NCBI RefSeq assembly: GCF_009708215.1
Contig: NZ_CP046175.1
Span: 2,170,001 to 2,234,000 of the forward strand
From: Occultella kanbiaonis
GTDB taxonomy: Bacteria; Actinomycetota; Actinomycetes; Actinomycetales; Beutenbergiaceae
DNA: 64,000 nt
Reading direction: 5' to 3'
Both the position numbers and the translations under genes were made by a program. The notes beneath the pieces are model-generated. The model was not told where the DNA came from and searched no databases. It saw only the letters and a program-made list of their open reading frames with translations. Shown piece by piece: positions 17,983-26,976 of this stretch. Position 1 is the first letter of the stretch; each line of letters opens with the position of its first letter.

Positions 17983-19095
17983 TCAGTTCCCGTCGTCCTC
18001 GGTGGGTCGCGGGGCGATGGCCCCGGCAGCCCGACGGCGTCGCGCCGGGTCGGTCAGTACGGCGACGTTCCCGACCCACTGCTCGACCGAGCCGACCTCG
18101 GGTGGCAGGGCGAGCACGGCGGGGTCGGTGATCGACTCGCGCAGCGGTCCGTCGTGGGAGACCAGGGACCGGAACGGCCGGTCCCAGAAGTTCTCGATGG
18201 CTACGTCCGGTGTGGGCAGACCGAGGTCGCGCTGGCGTGCGCTCAATGCCTCCAGGGCCTCCACCAGGGCGGCCTCGCGTTCGCGCCACACCGGCGCCGT
18301 GACGGCCCTGGCGAGGGCGGGCCCGACCTCGGCGGCGTGGGGGAGCGCGGCGAAGCGGCTGCCCCGCCACTTCGGGTACGGCGGCCAGGCCCGGTCGAGG
18401 AGGAACCCGAGGTGCATCGCGACGTCGACGAGCCGGGCGGTGATGACGGCGGCGCCGGTCTCGTCACCGCGGGAGCCGGTGCGGCCCACGAACGGCAGCT
18501 CCTGGGTGAGCCGGGCCCAGTCCGCGGCCAGGAGGTAGCGCCAGAGGTCGTCGGGGTACCAGGCCAGACGCTCGCGAATCTCGCTGAGCGTCCCGGCCGT
18601 ATCGGTGAACACGGCGCCGGCGGTCACCTCGAGCATCGCCTGCCCGGTCACGCTCAGCCAGTCGGCGACCTCGAGCGCGGTGCGCGTGTCCAGCCCGGTC
18701 CGGGACGCCACGAAGTCGTGCGGCTCGGCGACCTCCACCTGGTGGCGCACCTGCGGCTGCCAGCTGGTCGGGAACCGGACGGGCAGGCCCGCGTACCGGG
18801 CGGGCAGCTCGGCCTCGAGCAACGCGTCGACGTCGGCGACGGCGTCACCGGGCACCAGCAGCGTCAGGCGCAGGCCCCAGTCGTGGTCGCGGGACATCGC
18901 GTCGTCCAGGCCGAGCACGTCGGAGCCGCTGCCGAGCCGGGCCGCGGCATGGGGCAGCCCGGGCCGGCGAGCCAGCACGAGCGGGCTGACCACGTCCCGG
19001 TAGTAGGCTGCGGCGAGCTCGATCCCGGGGACGTCAGGGACGCCGTCGACGGTGGCGTGGCCGGACCACACGTGCGTCACAGGTGCCTGCTCCAT
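17983..19095 (-). CDS. DUF4037 domain protein (nucleotidyltransferase-like)
   Basis: 370 aa. The N-terminal part has a nucleotidyltransferase-like motif, RLGSGSDVLGLDDAMSRDHDW, with the paired acidic residues typical of DUF4037. A helical region follows (ALEVADWLSVTGQAMLEVT; ERLAWYPDDLWRYLLAADWARL; HLGFLLDRAWPPYPKWRGSRF), also characteristic. Activity undefined. ATG 19095 has CAGGGT 6 bases upstream, a leaderless-like pattern. Cotranscribed with the methyltransferase. Confidence 0.85.
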   Translation of the reverse strand: MEQAPVTHVWSGHATVDGVPDVPGIELAAAYYRDVVSPLVLARRPGLPHAAARLGSGSDVLGLDDAMSRDHDWGLRLTLLVPGDAVADVDALLEAELPARYAGLPVRFPTSWQPQVRHQVEVAEPHDFVASRTGLDTRTALEVADWLSVTGQAMLEVTAGAVFTDTAGTLSEIRERLAWYPDDLWRYLLAADWARLTQELPFVGRTGSRGDETGAAVITARLVDVAMHLGFLLDRAWPPYPKWRGSRFAALPHAAEVGPALARAVTAPVWREREAALVEALEALSARQRDLGLPTPDVAIENFWDRPFRSLVSHDGPLRESITDPAVLALPPEVGSVEQWVGNVAVLTDPARRRRAAGAIAPRPTEDDGN

Positions 19096-19137
19096 GCCGC
19101 GACCCTGCCATGTGCGGCCGCCGTGCTGCCAGGGATT

Positions 19138-19947
19138 TCAGACCCCGGACGCGTCCTCGATGACGCGTCTCATGAAGTCCGCCGTCCGGACCCGCCACTC
19201 CTCGCGCGGCGGTGCGGCCGGCAGTGGCTCGCCGGCGAGGGTGGCGAGCGCGACCGTGACGATCGGCTCGACGTCCGGCCCGAACGCGCGGATCGCGTGC
19301 GTCCCCGCCTCCCGTTTGGACAGCACGGCTCCGGTCGTGATGGTGGCGTGCAGGCGGGGCGGGCCGAGCACGCACCACTCGACGGCGGCCGCTCGCAGTG
19401 GACCCGTACCGGCCTCGACCCGGTCGGCATGTCCCGCCCAGTACCCGCGCAGGTTCGCCAGGTTCCAGTCGCGCAGTCGACCGGGCTCCGGATCGAGGCC
19501 GAGGTCGGCAGGCGCCGGGCCGCGCAACGCGATGCCCCGGCTCCCCAACACCTGCCACATCACCGGGTTCACGTCGAAGGCCCAACCTGCGACGAACTGA
19601 TGGCCCACGTGTGAGGCGACCGGTTCGATCCTGGTGACGGGCCGTCCCAGGTCCGCGCGCCGGACGAACGCCGTGTTGCAGGTGGCGAACAGGTGCCGGG
19701 TACGGGCCAGGCCGACCAGCACCCGCGGCAGCTGGGACGCGTGCAGGGCCCGCAGCCGGCGCAGGTCGTGCCCGGTCACCGGCTCGTCGTCGAGCACCAC
19801 GAGCAGGTCGATGTCGCTGCGCCCCGGCCGGTAGGCACCCAGGGCCGTGGAACCGAACACGTAGGCGCCGACCACTCGACCGGGCAGCAGCCGGTCGGCC
19901 CAGCCGAGGTAGGCGTCGACGGCCCGGCGGACCTCGGCGGGGAGCAT
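19138..19947 (-). CDS. Nucleotidyltransferase / aminoglycoside adenylyltransferase-like protein
   Basis: 269 aa. The core motif is GSTALGAYRPGRSDIDLLVVL (about 31-51): GS and the two Asp metal ligands of the nucleotidyltransferase fold, as in ANT(3'')-type enzymes. A C-terminal helical region (GPLRAAAVEWCVLGPPRLHATI) resembles the DUF4111-type domain. Substrate and resistance unproven. I start at ATG 19947, since TAGGCT lies seven bases upstream; the longer frame to 20055 has no support. It lies between DUF4037 and tdk, same strand. Confidence 0.82.
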   Translation of the reverse strand: MLPAEVRRAVDAYLGWADRLLPGRVVGAYVFGSTALGAYRPGRSDIDLLVVLDDEPVTGHDLRRLRALHASQLPRVLVGLARTRHLFATCNTAFVRRADLGRPVTRIEPVASHVGHQFVAGWAFDVNPVMWQVLGSRGIALRGPAPADLGLDPEPGRLRDWNLANLRGYWAGHADRVEAGTGPLRAAAVEWCVLGPPRLHATITTGAVLSKREAGTHAIRAFGPDVEPIVTVALATLAGEPLPAAPPREEWRVRTADFMRRVIEDASGV

Positions 19948-19996
19948 GCCCGGCAGCCTATGCGGCTCGCGGCCTCGCACCGGTATCCGGCAGACC

Positions 19997-20596
19997 CTAG
20001 GAGGTCTCCAGGTGCAGGCGGCACCGCGGCTGGTAGCTCTCGATGCCGCCGACATGCTCGGCGCCCGGGACCAGGGCGTCTCCCACCGCGCCCGCCCGGA
20101 CCCTCTGGTGGAACGCCGCGTCCCGACCGCAGACGGCGCACACCGCGGTCAGCTTCGTGACCGACTCGGCGACGGCCATCAACGCGGGCAGCGGCTCGAA
20201 CGGTCGGGCGTCGAACGTCACGGACAGCCCGGCGACGACCACGACGATGCCGCGACCGGCGAGCTCCGTGGCCGCATCGAGGAGGTCGGGGCCGAAGAAC
20301 TGGGCCTCGTCGATCGCGACCAGGTCGGGCGTACGGTCCTCGAGCACGCCCATGAGATCGACCAGGTCCATGAGTGCCGGGACGTCGGCGACCATGTGCG
20401 CCTCGGCGCTCTGTCCGGCGTGCGAGGACACGGTTCCGGTGCCGCGCCGGTCGTCCAGGGAATGGTTGATGACCTCGACGTCCAGGCCGGCCAGCCGGGC
20501 CCGGCGGACCCGGCGCAGCAGCTCCTCCGACTTGCCGGCGAACATCGGCCCGCAGACCACCTCGATCCGGCCGGCGGTCCCGATGTCTGTGCGCAT
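19997..20596 (-). CDS. tdk: Thymidine kinase
   Basis: 199 aa, type II thymidine kinase phosphorylating thymidine with ATP in the salvage pathway. Walker A CGPMFAGKSEELLRRV (residues 15-30), Walker B DEAQFF, the lasso/zinc segment CAVCGRDAAFHQR and a C-terminal ESYQPRC supply four Cys-type ligands. Starts at ATG 20596; TAACCT ends 7 bases upstream, fitting a leaderless message. Confidence 0.93.
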   Translation of the reverse strand: MRTDIGTAGRIEVVCGPMFAGKSEELLRRVRRARLAGLDVEVINHSLDDRRGTGTVSSHAGQSAEAHMVADVPALMDLVDLMGVLEDRTPDLVAIDEAQFFGPDLLDAATELAGRGIVVVVAGLSVTFDARPFEPLPALMAVAESVTKLTAVCAVCGRDAAFHQRVRAGAVGDALVPGAEHVGGIESYQPRCRLHLETS

Positions 20597-20688
20597 GGGG
20601 GCGAGGTTACCTGCCCGGGCCGACACGGCCACCCACCGGCATGGGTGACGCATAATCCCGTGGCCGGGCCCGCGTTCGCACTGGCACC

Positions 20689-21405
20689 ATGGCCGGCATG
20701 GACTACGCGCAGTGGTGCGCCGAAGGCGCCGCGGCGATCGCGTGGCGACGCCCCGACGGCCAGTGGCAGCTCCGTCTGCCCGAAGCGACCGAGGCGTGGC
20801 CCGCCCTGCTCGCGGACCGGCCCGCCGCCGTCGACCGGGTCCTGGTCACGGCGACCGAGGAGACCTGGGACGCGCCGCTGGCGGACCTCGGCTTCACCGC
20901 GGCCCGCACCGAGCAGGTCTGGCGCCTCCCGCTCGCCGCGCTGCCGGCGCCGGTCACCGGCGGCTCGCACGAGTTCACCCCGGTCACCGGCTGTGACCTG
21001 GTCCGCGTGAGGGACCTGGACAACCTCGTGCGGCGCCAGATCCCGGGGAGCGAGGACTGGAGGGGCACCGTCGAGGACCTGCGGGTCACGCTCGCCGACG
21101 ACGAGTTCGACCCGGACCTGTACCTGATCGCCGTGCACCGGGGCTCCGGGACCTACGACGGGCTGATCCGGGTCTGGTACCGCCGGCCCCGGCCCCGGCT
21201 CGGCTGCCTGGGGGTGGTGCCGCAGTGGCGGCGCACCAGGCTCGCCGCCGGGCTCCTCGGCGCCGTCGCCGCCACCCTGCGCGAGCGCGGCGTCACCGAG
21301 GTGGAGACCGAGACCGACGTGCGCAACCGGGACTCCCACACCATGGCGGCCCGGCACGGCGGCGTCCCGGAGCACCGCACCACCGAGTGGACGGCCACGC
21401 TCTGA
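20689..21405 (+). CDS. GNAT-family N-acetyltransferase
   Basis: 238 aa. The C-terminal ~110 residues form the acetyl-CoA domain: YLIAVHRGSGTYDGLIRVW (beta strands), RLGCLGVVPQWRRTRLAAGLLGAVAATLRERGV with the R/QxxGx-like A motif (QWRRTRLA), and TETDVRNRDSHTMAARHG. The N-terminal region is less conserved. Substrate unknown. ATG 20689 is taken; ATG 20698 in the same frame is equally possible. Divergent from tdk. Confidence 0.82.
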   Translation: MAGMDYAQWCAEGAAAIAWRRPDGQWQLRLPEATEAWPALLADRPAAVDRVLVTATEETWDAPLADLGFTAARTEQVWRLPLAALPAPVTGGSHEFTPVTGCDLVRVRDLDNLVRRQIPGSEDWRGTVEDLRVTLADDEFDPDLYLIAVHRGSGTYDGLIRVWYRRPRPRLGCLGVVPQWRRTRLAAGLLGAVAATLRERGVTEVETETDVRNRDSHTMAARHGGVPEHRTTEWTATL

Positions 21406-21425
21406 CCGCCGGATAGCATCGAACA

Positions 21426-22439
21426 ATGACGGCCCGCCCCCGCACCGCCCGCGCCGTCGGCACCACCGTCCTGACTCTCGCCCTGCTCGTACTTTCGCTC
21501 GCGACCGGAGCCACGCCCGCCCGGGCCACGACCGGGGGAGTGGCGAGCGCGACCGGGGTGTACGCCGTCGCCTCCGAGGTGGACCTGACCATCACCACCA
21601 CCGGGGCGATCGGGGCCCTGCAACCCGTGATCGACCTGCTCACCGAGGACCCGATCCTTCAGGGTCAGACCATCACGGCGGCGCAGGTCGGCACCCCGGC
21701 GGAGACCAGCGGCACCGAGTCCGACGCCGTCGGCCCGGTCTCGGTCGCGGACCTGGTCGTCATCGAGGCGGTCACAGCGGACACCGAGCGGGTCGAGAAC
21801 GAGACCCTCTCCGCCCACGCGGGCGTCGGCGGTGCGAACGTGACCCTGTTCTCCTACGAGGTGCTCGACGTCGGCCCCGTCCACGCCACGGCCACCACGC
21901 ACCCGACCGACCCGCCCACCGCGGACGCCGCCGTGACGAGCCTGACCGTGTTCGGCTCACCGGTGACGATCCCGGAGGGGCAGTTCGTCGACCTGTCCCT
22001 CTCGCTCAGCACCGCCGAGATCCTCGAACTCCTCGAGGAGCAGTTCCCCGGACTGTCCACGATCACCCAGTTCATCGGCACGGCGGTCAGTGCCGACGGA
22101 GCCATCGACGCGCGGGTGGGCCGCGTCGGCGAGAGCGACGACGCGGCCGGCTCGGCCAACGCCGTCGGTCTCAGCGCCGAGGTGGATCTCGAGCTGAACC
22201 TCGAGCTGTGCCTGCCCGCCTCCGGTGGTGGCTGCCGCGGCTCCGTCGCGATCAGCACGAACGCGACGGTGCTCGACCTCAAGCTCGCGCAGGCCATGGT
22301 CGAGCGACCCGAGGCGCTGCCGGAACCGGCCGTGAGCCTGAACGGCTGGGTGATCGCCGCGATCGTGGTGGTCGTCGCGGCGATCGGTGTCGCGATCGGG
22401 GTGATCGTGGGCCGGCGAGCGCGGCGCCAGGACGCATGA
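21426..22439 (+). CDS. Secreted surface protein with C-terminal membrane anchor
   Basis: 337 aa. An N-terminal signal peptide (VLTLALLVLSLATGATPARAT, cleavage after about residue 35), an extracellular Ala/Val/Thr-rich beta domain with one Cys pair (LCLPASGGGCRG), and a C-terminal membrane helix (WVIAAIVVVVAAIGVAIGVIV) followed by RRARRQ. No sortase motif is seen. It resembles choice-of-anchor type actinobacterial surface proteins; ligand unknown. TAGCAT lies six bases before the ATG, so leaderless. Overlaps thpR by 4 bp (ATGA). Confidence 0.8.
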   Translation: MTARPRTARAVGTTVLTLALLVLSLATGATPARATTGGVASATGVYAVASEVDLTITTTGAIGALQPVIDLLTEDPILQGQTITAAQVGTPAETSGTESDAVGPVSVADLVVIEAVTADTERVENETLSAHAGVGGANVTLFSYEVLDVGPVHATATTHPTDPPTADAAVTSLTVFGSPVTIPEGQFVDLSLSLSTAEILELLEEQFPGLSTITQFIGTAVSADGAIDARVGRVGESDDAAGSANAVGLSAEVDLELNLELCLPASGGGCRGSVAISTNATVLDLKLAQAMVERPEALPEPAVSLNGWVIAAIVVVVAAIGVAIGVIVGRRARRQDA

Positions 22440-23059
22440 GGCTCTTCGCGGCGATCCGACCGCCTGCTCCGGTGCTGGCCCACCTGGGGGCGGCGAGCAC
22501 GGCGCTGCGCCTGGGCGCCGGTGCGCCGTTGCGGTGGGTGCCGGCCGACCAGCAGCACGTCACCGTCGCGTTCTTCGGTGAACTGCCCGACGGCGCCGCC
22601 TCGGAACTGCAGGACCCGCTGGCCCGGTTGGTGGCCGGCTTCGCGCCGCTGGAGCTGCGGCTGCGGGGCGCGGGGGAGTTCGCGGGGCGTTCGCTCTGGG
22701 TCGGGGTGGCCGATGGTGACACGGTCGATGGTGGCGCTGCGGGTGGTGGCGCGGCTGCCGGTGCGCACGCGCGTGCGGGCGACGTGGCCCGGTTGCTGGC
22801 ACTGATGGCCGCGGCGGACGAGCTGCCCGACGCCCGGGCGCGCGAGCGCCGTCGCGCCCACCTGAGCGTTGCCCGGCGTTCGCGGCGCGCGGCCGACGTG
22901 GACCTGGGCGCGCTCGCCCGCGTGCTCTCGGTGTACTCCGGCCCCGCGTGGCTGGCCGACTCGGTCGAGCTGGTGTCCTCCCGCCTCGGTGCCGGAGCAG
23001 GCGGCGGGCCGTTGCACGAGGTGATCGACACCTACCCGTTGCGCGGCTACGACGCCTGA
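22436..23059 (+). CDS. thpR: RNA 2',3'-cyclic phosphodiesterase (2'-5' RNA ligase family)
   Basis: 207 aa of the 2H phosphoesterase superfamily. First HxT motif HVTVAFFGEL at residue ~42; second motif is HLSVARR (HxS) near 142, both inside the expected beta strands. N-terminal MRLFAAIRPP is typical. Substrate is 2',3'-cyclic phosphate RNA ends or 2'-5' linkages. A Gly/Ala insert (VDGGAAGGGAAAGAHARAGD) separates the halves. ATG overlaps the upstream stop by 4 bp. Confidence 0.85.
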   Translation: MRLFAAIRPPAPVLAHLGAASTALRLGAGAPLRWVPADQQHVTVAFFGELPDGAASELQDPLARLVAGFAPLELRLRGAGEFAGRSLWVGVADGDTVDGGAAGGGAAAGAHARAGDVARLLALMAAADELPDARARERRRAHLSVARRSRRAADVDLGALARVLSVYSGPAWLADSVELVSSRLGAGAGGGPLHEVIDTYPLRGYDA

Positions 23060-23098
23060 CCCCTCGCCGTCGGGCATCCGTCACGGCAGACTGGGCGG

Positions 23099-24160
23099 AT
23101 GCGCCTGCCGATCGACCTGCCCGTCACCCCGATGCTCGCCAAGGCCGTCAAGGCGGTGCCCGCACCGGACGCCGTCGAGGGTGGCTACTCCTACGAGCCC
23201 AAATGGGACGGGTTCCGCGGGATCATCCTGCGCGACGGTGACGACGTGGAGATCGCCTCCCGGGGCAGCAAGCCGTTGACCAGGTACTTCCCGGAGCTCG
23301 TCGAGGCGATCAAGGAGCACCTTCCGCAGCGGTGCGCGATCGACGGCGAGATCGTGGTGCGCTCCGGGGCGGCGGGCAGCCAGCGGCTGGACTGGGAGGC
23401 GCTCTCGCAGCGGATCCACCCCGCGGAGTCGAGGGTCAACCGGCTGGCGGCCGAGACGCCGTCGGAGTTCGTGGCGTTCGACCTGCTCGCGCTCGACGAC
23501 GCCGACCTCATGGGCGAACCATTCTCGGTACGGCGGGCGCGCCTCGAGGCACTGTTCGACGGCGTCGCGGCGGGCGCGCCGATCCACCTCACCAGGGTGA
23601 CCGGTGACGACGCACTCGCGCGGGACTGGTTCGAGCGGTTCGAGGGAGCCGGGCTCGACGGCGTCGTCGCCAAACCGCTCGCGCAGCCGTACGCCCCGGG
23701 CAAGCGCACCATGCTGAAGATCAAGCACGCCCGCACGGCGGACGCGGTGCTCGTCGGCTACCGCGTGCACAAGAGCGGCGAGGGGGTCGGGTCGCTGCTG
23801 CTCGGCATGCACACCGGCGACGGGACCCTGGTGAACGTCGGCGGGATCTCGGCCTTCACGAACGCGCGCCGGCTCGAGCTCGTCGACGAGCTGGACCCGT
23901 TGGTGGTCCGCGATGACGACGGCGAGGCGGTGCGCGGTGAGACCGACCGGTCCCGGTTCAGCGCCAGCAAGGACGTCTCGTTCGTGCGACTTCGCCCCGA
24001 GCGGGTGGTCGAGGTCGCGTTCGACCAGCTGGAGGGATGGCGGTTCCGGCACTCGGTGACGTTCCTGCGCTGGCGGCCCGACCGGGAGCCCGAGTCCTGC
24101 CTGATCGACCAGGTGGACCGGGCCGTCGCCTACGACCTGGATTCCGTCCTGGCCCGGTGA
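23099..24160 (+). CDS. ligC: ATP-dependent DNA ligase (LigC type)
   Basis: 353 aa. ATP-grasp ligase of the LigC/LigD ligase-domain group. Adenylated Lys35 in EPKWDGFRG; RGSKPLTRYFPELV, CAIDGEIVV, FVAFDLLALDD and GLDGVVAKPLAQPYAPGKRTMLKIKH form motifs III-V; the OB-fold carries VGSLLLGMHTGDGTLVNVGG and a C-terminal FRHSVTFLRWRPDREPESC. It lacks a polymerase or nuclease domain. A stand-alone polymerase domain is about 2.8 kb downstream on the other strand. Together these are LigD functions as separate proteins. ATG 23099 has CAGACT six bases upstream. Confidence 0.9.
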   Translation: MRLPIDLPVTPMLAKAVKAVPAPDAVEGGYSYEPKWDGFRGIILRDGDDVEIASRGSKPLTRYFPELVEAIKEHLPQRCAIDGEIVVRSGAAGSQRLDWEALSQRIHPAESRVNRLAAETPSEFVAFDLLALDDADLMGEPFSVRRARLEALFDGVAAGAPIHLTRVTGDDALARDWFERFEGAGLDGVVAKPLAQPYAPGKRTMLKIKHARTADAVLVGYRVHKSGEGVGSLLLGMHTGDGTLVNVGGISAFTNARRLELVDELDPLVVRDDDGEAVRGETDRSRFSASKDVSFVRLRPERVVEVAFDQLEGWRFRHSVTFLRWRPDREPESCLIDQVDRAVAYDLDSVLAR

Positions 24161-24221
24161 CGGTGGCCGGCGGACCGGCGCACCCCTACCGGATGCGCAC
24201 GGGTTCGGGCAGCATGGCTCC

Positions 24222-24989
24222 ATGCCGATGCGCCTGGCACTCGAGGACTACCTGGGCGCGATCGGCGTGGGCGTCGCGGAGATGCTCGACGCGCATGCCC
24301 GCGCCGGCGCCACGGCGCGGGTCCCGACCTGCCCGGCGTGGACGGCCGACCAACTGCTGGCGCATCAGGCGATGGTGCATCGCTGGGCGGCCGGGAACGT
24401 CCGCGGATCGGGATCCGGCGTCCCGATCACGCAGACGCGCATCCTCGCCGAGGTGGCTGATCTGCGCGGCTACCTGCGCGAGGGGGCCGACGCCCTGCTC
24501 GCCGCGATCGCGGCTGCCGACGGCGACCTCCGCGCGATGGTCTTCCTCAACGACGCACCGCCGCCGCGACTGTTCTGGGCGCGACGGCAGGCGCACGAGA
24601 CCACCATCCACGCCGTCGACGCCCGCGCCGCAGCGCTCGGCAGGGTGCCGACCGCCGCCGAGGTAGAGATCCCGACCGAGCTGGCGCTCGACGGCATCGA
24701 CGAACTGCTTCTCGGCTTCCAGACCCGGGGCCGGCGGACGAGCCCACTGTTCGACGGCTCCGACGTCACCTTCACGGTGCGGCCGACCGACGCCGCGGCG
24801 TCCTGGACGGTGCAGGTGCGCGACGGCCCGCTGGTCGTCGAAGGCGTCGCGGGGCCGGTGCAGCCGGCCCTGACCGGCACCGCCGTGCAGCTCTACCTGG
24901 GGCTGTGGAACCGCGGCAGCGAGATCGTCGAGACGGGCGGGCTCGGACTCATGGACCGGTGGCGCGACGTGCGGGTGCGGTGGAGCTGA
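24222..24989 (+). CDS. Maleylpyruvate isomerase family, mycothiol-dependent DinB-like protein
   Basis: 255 aa. N-terminal MDMPI/DinB-like four-helix bundle with the metal-binding pattern: VPTCPAWTADQLLAHQAMVHRWAAG and FWARRQAHETTIHAVDARAAALG (His residues at helices). The C-terminal half is the MDMPI C-terminal domain (FTVRPTDAAASWTVQV, LTGTAVQLYLGLWNRG). Members usually use mycothiol for isomerisation or thiol transfer, which fits actinobacteria, but the substrate is unknown. Monocistronic. Confidence 0.86.
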   Translation: MPMRLALEDYLGAIGVGVAEMLDAHARAGATARVPTCPAWTADQLLAHQAMVHRWAAGNVRGSGSGVPITQTRILAEVADLRGYLREGADALLAAIAAADGDLRAMVFLNDAPPPRLFWARRQAHETTIHAVDARAAALGRVPTAAEVEIPTELALDGIDELLLGFQTRGRRTSPLFDGSDVTFTVRPTDAAASWTVQVRDGPLVVEGVAGPVQPALTGTAVQLYLGLWNRGSEIVETGGLGLMDRWRDVRVRWS

Positions 24990-25015
24990 GCCGGCCAGTG
25001 GTGCACGATGGGGCG

Positions 25016-25450
25016 ATGGACACAATGAGATCACCCGGGTCGATCACCCCGAAACTCGTGGTCCGGGGCGCAGACGCGGCCATCGACTTCTACCGACGCG
25101 TGTTCGGGGCCGAACTGCAGCAGCGGTTCACGGCCGGGGAGTCCGTGGTGTTCGCGCAACTGCAGATCCTCGGCTCCACGGTGCAGCTCAAGGATGAGGA
25201 CACCCACGATCCGTCGCCGACCTCGCTCGGCCGTCCGGGCGTGCTGCTCAGTGTCGACACCGAGGACCCCGACGGCGTCGCGCGGGACGTCGTGGACGCC
25301 GGCGGCGAGGTCGTCTTCGAGGTCGGCGACCAGCCCTACGGCGCCCGCGGTGGCCGGGTCCGCGACCCGTTCGGTCACGAGTGGCTGGTGCAGACCCCGT
25401 TGACCTGGAGTGCCGAGGAGATCCAGTCCGGCCTCGACGGGGCCGACTGA
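25016..25450 (+). CDS. VOC family protein (glyoxalase/bleomycin-resistance fold)
   Basis: 144 aa with the VOC pattern ITPKLVVRGADAAIDFYRRVFGAE, FAQLQILGSTVQLKDED, LLSVDTEDPDGVARDVVDAGGEVVF and GRVRDPFGHEWLVQTPL. Two beta-alpha-beta-beta-beta halves are complete. Specific activity unknown. Start ATG 25016. Confidence 0.85.
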   Translation: MDTMRSPGSITPKLVVRGADAAIDFYRRVFGAELQQRFTAGESVVFAQLQILGSTVQLKDEDTHDPSPTSLGRPGVLLSVDTEDPDGVARDVVDAGGEVVFEVGDQPYGARGGRVRDPFGHEWLVQTPLTWSAEEIQSGLDGAD

Positions 25451-25558
25451 TACCCGGATCGGCCGCGCCCTATGGTGGGACCGTCCGTGGGCACGCTAGT
25501 CTGCGGCGCACCGCGGGCCATCGGCGGCCCGCTCGGAAGCGAATGCGGGGGCCCTGTG

Positions 25559-26038
25559 ATGAAGACGGCGCGACGTGGCGTGGTGATGACATTCCTGCTC
25601 GGCCTGGTGCTGACGCTAGCGGCCTGCTCGAGCGGCTCGGGTCCGACGACGGCGGTGGCCGGGGACTGCCTGGTCGAGGCCAGCAGCGCGGACGACATGA
25701 ACGTCGTCGAGTGCGCCGACGCGGAGGCGAAGTGGTCCGTGCTCGCGGTGGCCGACACCACCGACGGCACAGTCTGCGCCGACCAGCCGGACGGCGACAT
25801 CTACCTGACGTTCGAGGACGATGGGAAGTCGGTCTGCCTGCGTCTGCTCGGCGCAGTCGGCGACTGTGCCTGGACGGACTTCTCCGGGCTCGCCGACTGT
25901 GAGGAGGACTCCGGGTACCAGCTCGCCGCGATCCTCGAGGACACCGACGACGAGGCCGGCTGCCCGGCCGAGACCGAACAGGTCCGCGTCTACAGCGACC
26001 CGAGCGTGTACTGCTGGATCCGCTGGCCCGCTTCGTGA
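25559..26038 (+). CDS. Predicted lipoprotein
   Basis: 159 aa. N-terminal KTARRGVVMTFLLGLVLTLAAC ends in the lipobox LAAC, so the mature protein should be a Cys-acylated, membrane-tethered exoprotein. Six further Cys residues (GDCL, VECAD, TVCAD, SVCLR, GDCAW, ADCEE etc.) suggest disulfides. The GDCL...NVVECADAEAKWSVLAV pattern resembles LppU-type actinobacterial lipoproteins. Start chosen at ATG 25559 to give the correct signal length. Confidence 0.75.
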   Translation: MKTARRGVVMTFLLGLVLTLAACSSGSGPTTAVAGDCLVEASSADDMNVVECADAEAKWSVLAVADTTDGTVCADQPDGDIYLTFEDDGKSVCLRLLGAVGDCAWTDFSGLADCEEDSGYQLAAILEDTDDEAGCPAETEQVRVYSDPSVYCWIRWPAS

Positions 26039-26397
26039 CCGGTGCGAGCGGGGGCCGCGCCGGTCTGGCCGGCGCGGCCTCTTGCCGACTCGTCACGACG
26101 GGTCGGCGGACCGGGCGCCAACACGTGGTGTCGGTGTGGTTCGTGCTCGAGGAGGACACCCTGTTCGTACTCGCACGGGGACCCGGCACCGACTGGGTCC
26201 GCAACGTTCGGGCCCAGCCGGCTGTCGAGGTCGGCTATCGCCGGGCCCGTCTGGCCGGACGGGCCAGGCTCGTGACGGACGAGCAGGAGAGCCGCCGGGC
26301 GCAGGCCGCCTGGTTCGCGAAGTACTCGGGTCGGCTCGCGGGCCCGACCGAGGGCTCACCCGGCGCCACCGTCATCGCGATCGACCTCGATCGGTGA
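26035..26397 (+). CDS. Deazaflavin-dependent oxidoreductase family (nitroreductase/DUF385)
   Basis: 120 aa. The TTGRRTGRQHVVSVWFVLEEDTLFVLA block and TDWVRNVRAQPAVEVGYRRARLAGRARLV match the F420-type split-barrel DUF385 family, shorter than Ddn. Binds deazaflavin cofactor F420 in characterised relatives; activity here unknown. GTG 26035 overlaps the lipoprotein stop by 4 bp (GTGA), so it is co-translated. Confidence 0.8.
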   Translation: MTGASGGRAGLAGAASCRLVTTGRRTGRQHVVSVWFVLEEDTLFVLARGPGTDWVRNVRAQPAVEVGYRRARLAGRARLVTDEQESRRAQAAWFAKYSGRLAGPTEGSPGATVIAIDLDR

Positions 26398-26441
26398 CGC
26401 CCGGGCTCGGGCCCGTCCCACGATCGGAGTACCGTGCCGGG

Positions 26442-26960
26442 ATGGCCCACCTCGTCCCGCTCGATGGCGTCCACCCCGAGATCGACCCGACCGCGTTCGT
26501 GGCATCGACCGCGACCCTGATCGGAGACGTGCGGATCGGCGCGCGGACCGGCGTGTTCTACGGCGCGGTCGTTCGTGGCGACCTGGCACCGATCCGGATC
26601 GGCTCGGGCACCAATCTCCAGGACAACGTGGTGGTGCATGCCGACCCGGACTTTCCGGCGACGATCGGCGACGGAGTGACCGTCGGTCACGCCGCCGTGG
26701 TGCACGGCTGCACCGTCGCGGACGGCTGCCTCATCGGCATGAGCGCGACCGTCATGAACGGAGCCGTGATCGGTGCCGGGTCACTGGTGGCCGCCGGTGC
26801 TCTCGTGTTGGAGGGGACGGTGGTCCCGCCGCACTCGCTCGTTGCTGGTGTGCCGGCGAAGGTCCGCCGCGAGCTCACCGATGACGAGATCGCCGGGCTC
26901 GCTGGGAGCGCCTCGCGGTACGCGGAGATCTCCCGCCGACACCGGGGGGCCGCCTCCTAG
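26442..26960 (+). CDS. Gamma-class carbonic anhydrase family protein
   Basis: 172 aa, left-handed beta-helix of hexapeptide repeats. Putative zinc ligands are His in VVVHAD, GHAAVV and VVHGC, the gamma-CA triad positions. The signature FYGAVVRGDLAPIRIGSGTNLQDN is present. C-terminal helix LTDDEIAGLAGSASRYAEISRRH is typical. TACCGT six bases before the ATG points to a leaderless transcript. Whether active as a carbonic anhydrase is not decided by sequence. Confidence 0.88.
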   Translation: MAHLVPLDGVHPEIDPTAFVASTATLIGDVRIGARTGVFYGAVVRGDLAPIRIGSGTNLQDNVVVHADPDFPATIGDGVTVGHAAVVHGCTVADGCLIGMSATVMNGAVIGAGSLVAAGALVLEGTVVPPHSLVAGVPAKVRRELTDDEIAGLAGSASRYAEISRRHRGAAS

Positions 26961-26976
26961 CCGAGGTGAGTCCGGC

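Noticed and set aside
16691-18538. Long plus-strand frame opposite the methyltransferase gene
   Set aside because: The minus strand carries clear methyltransferase, DUF6176 and DUF4037 motifs, while this frame has none.
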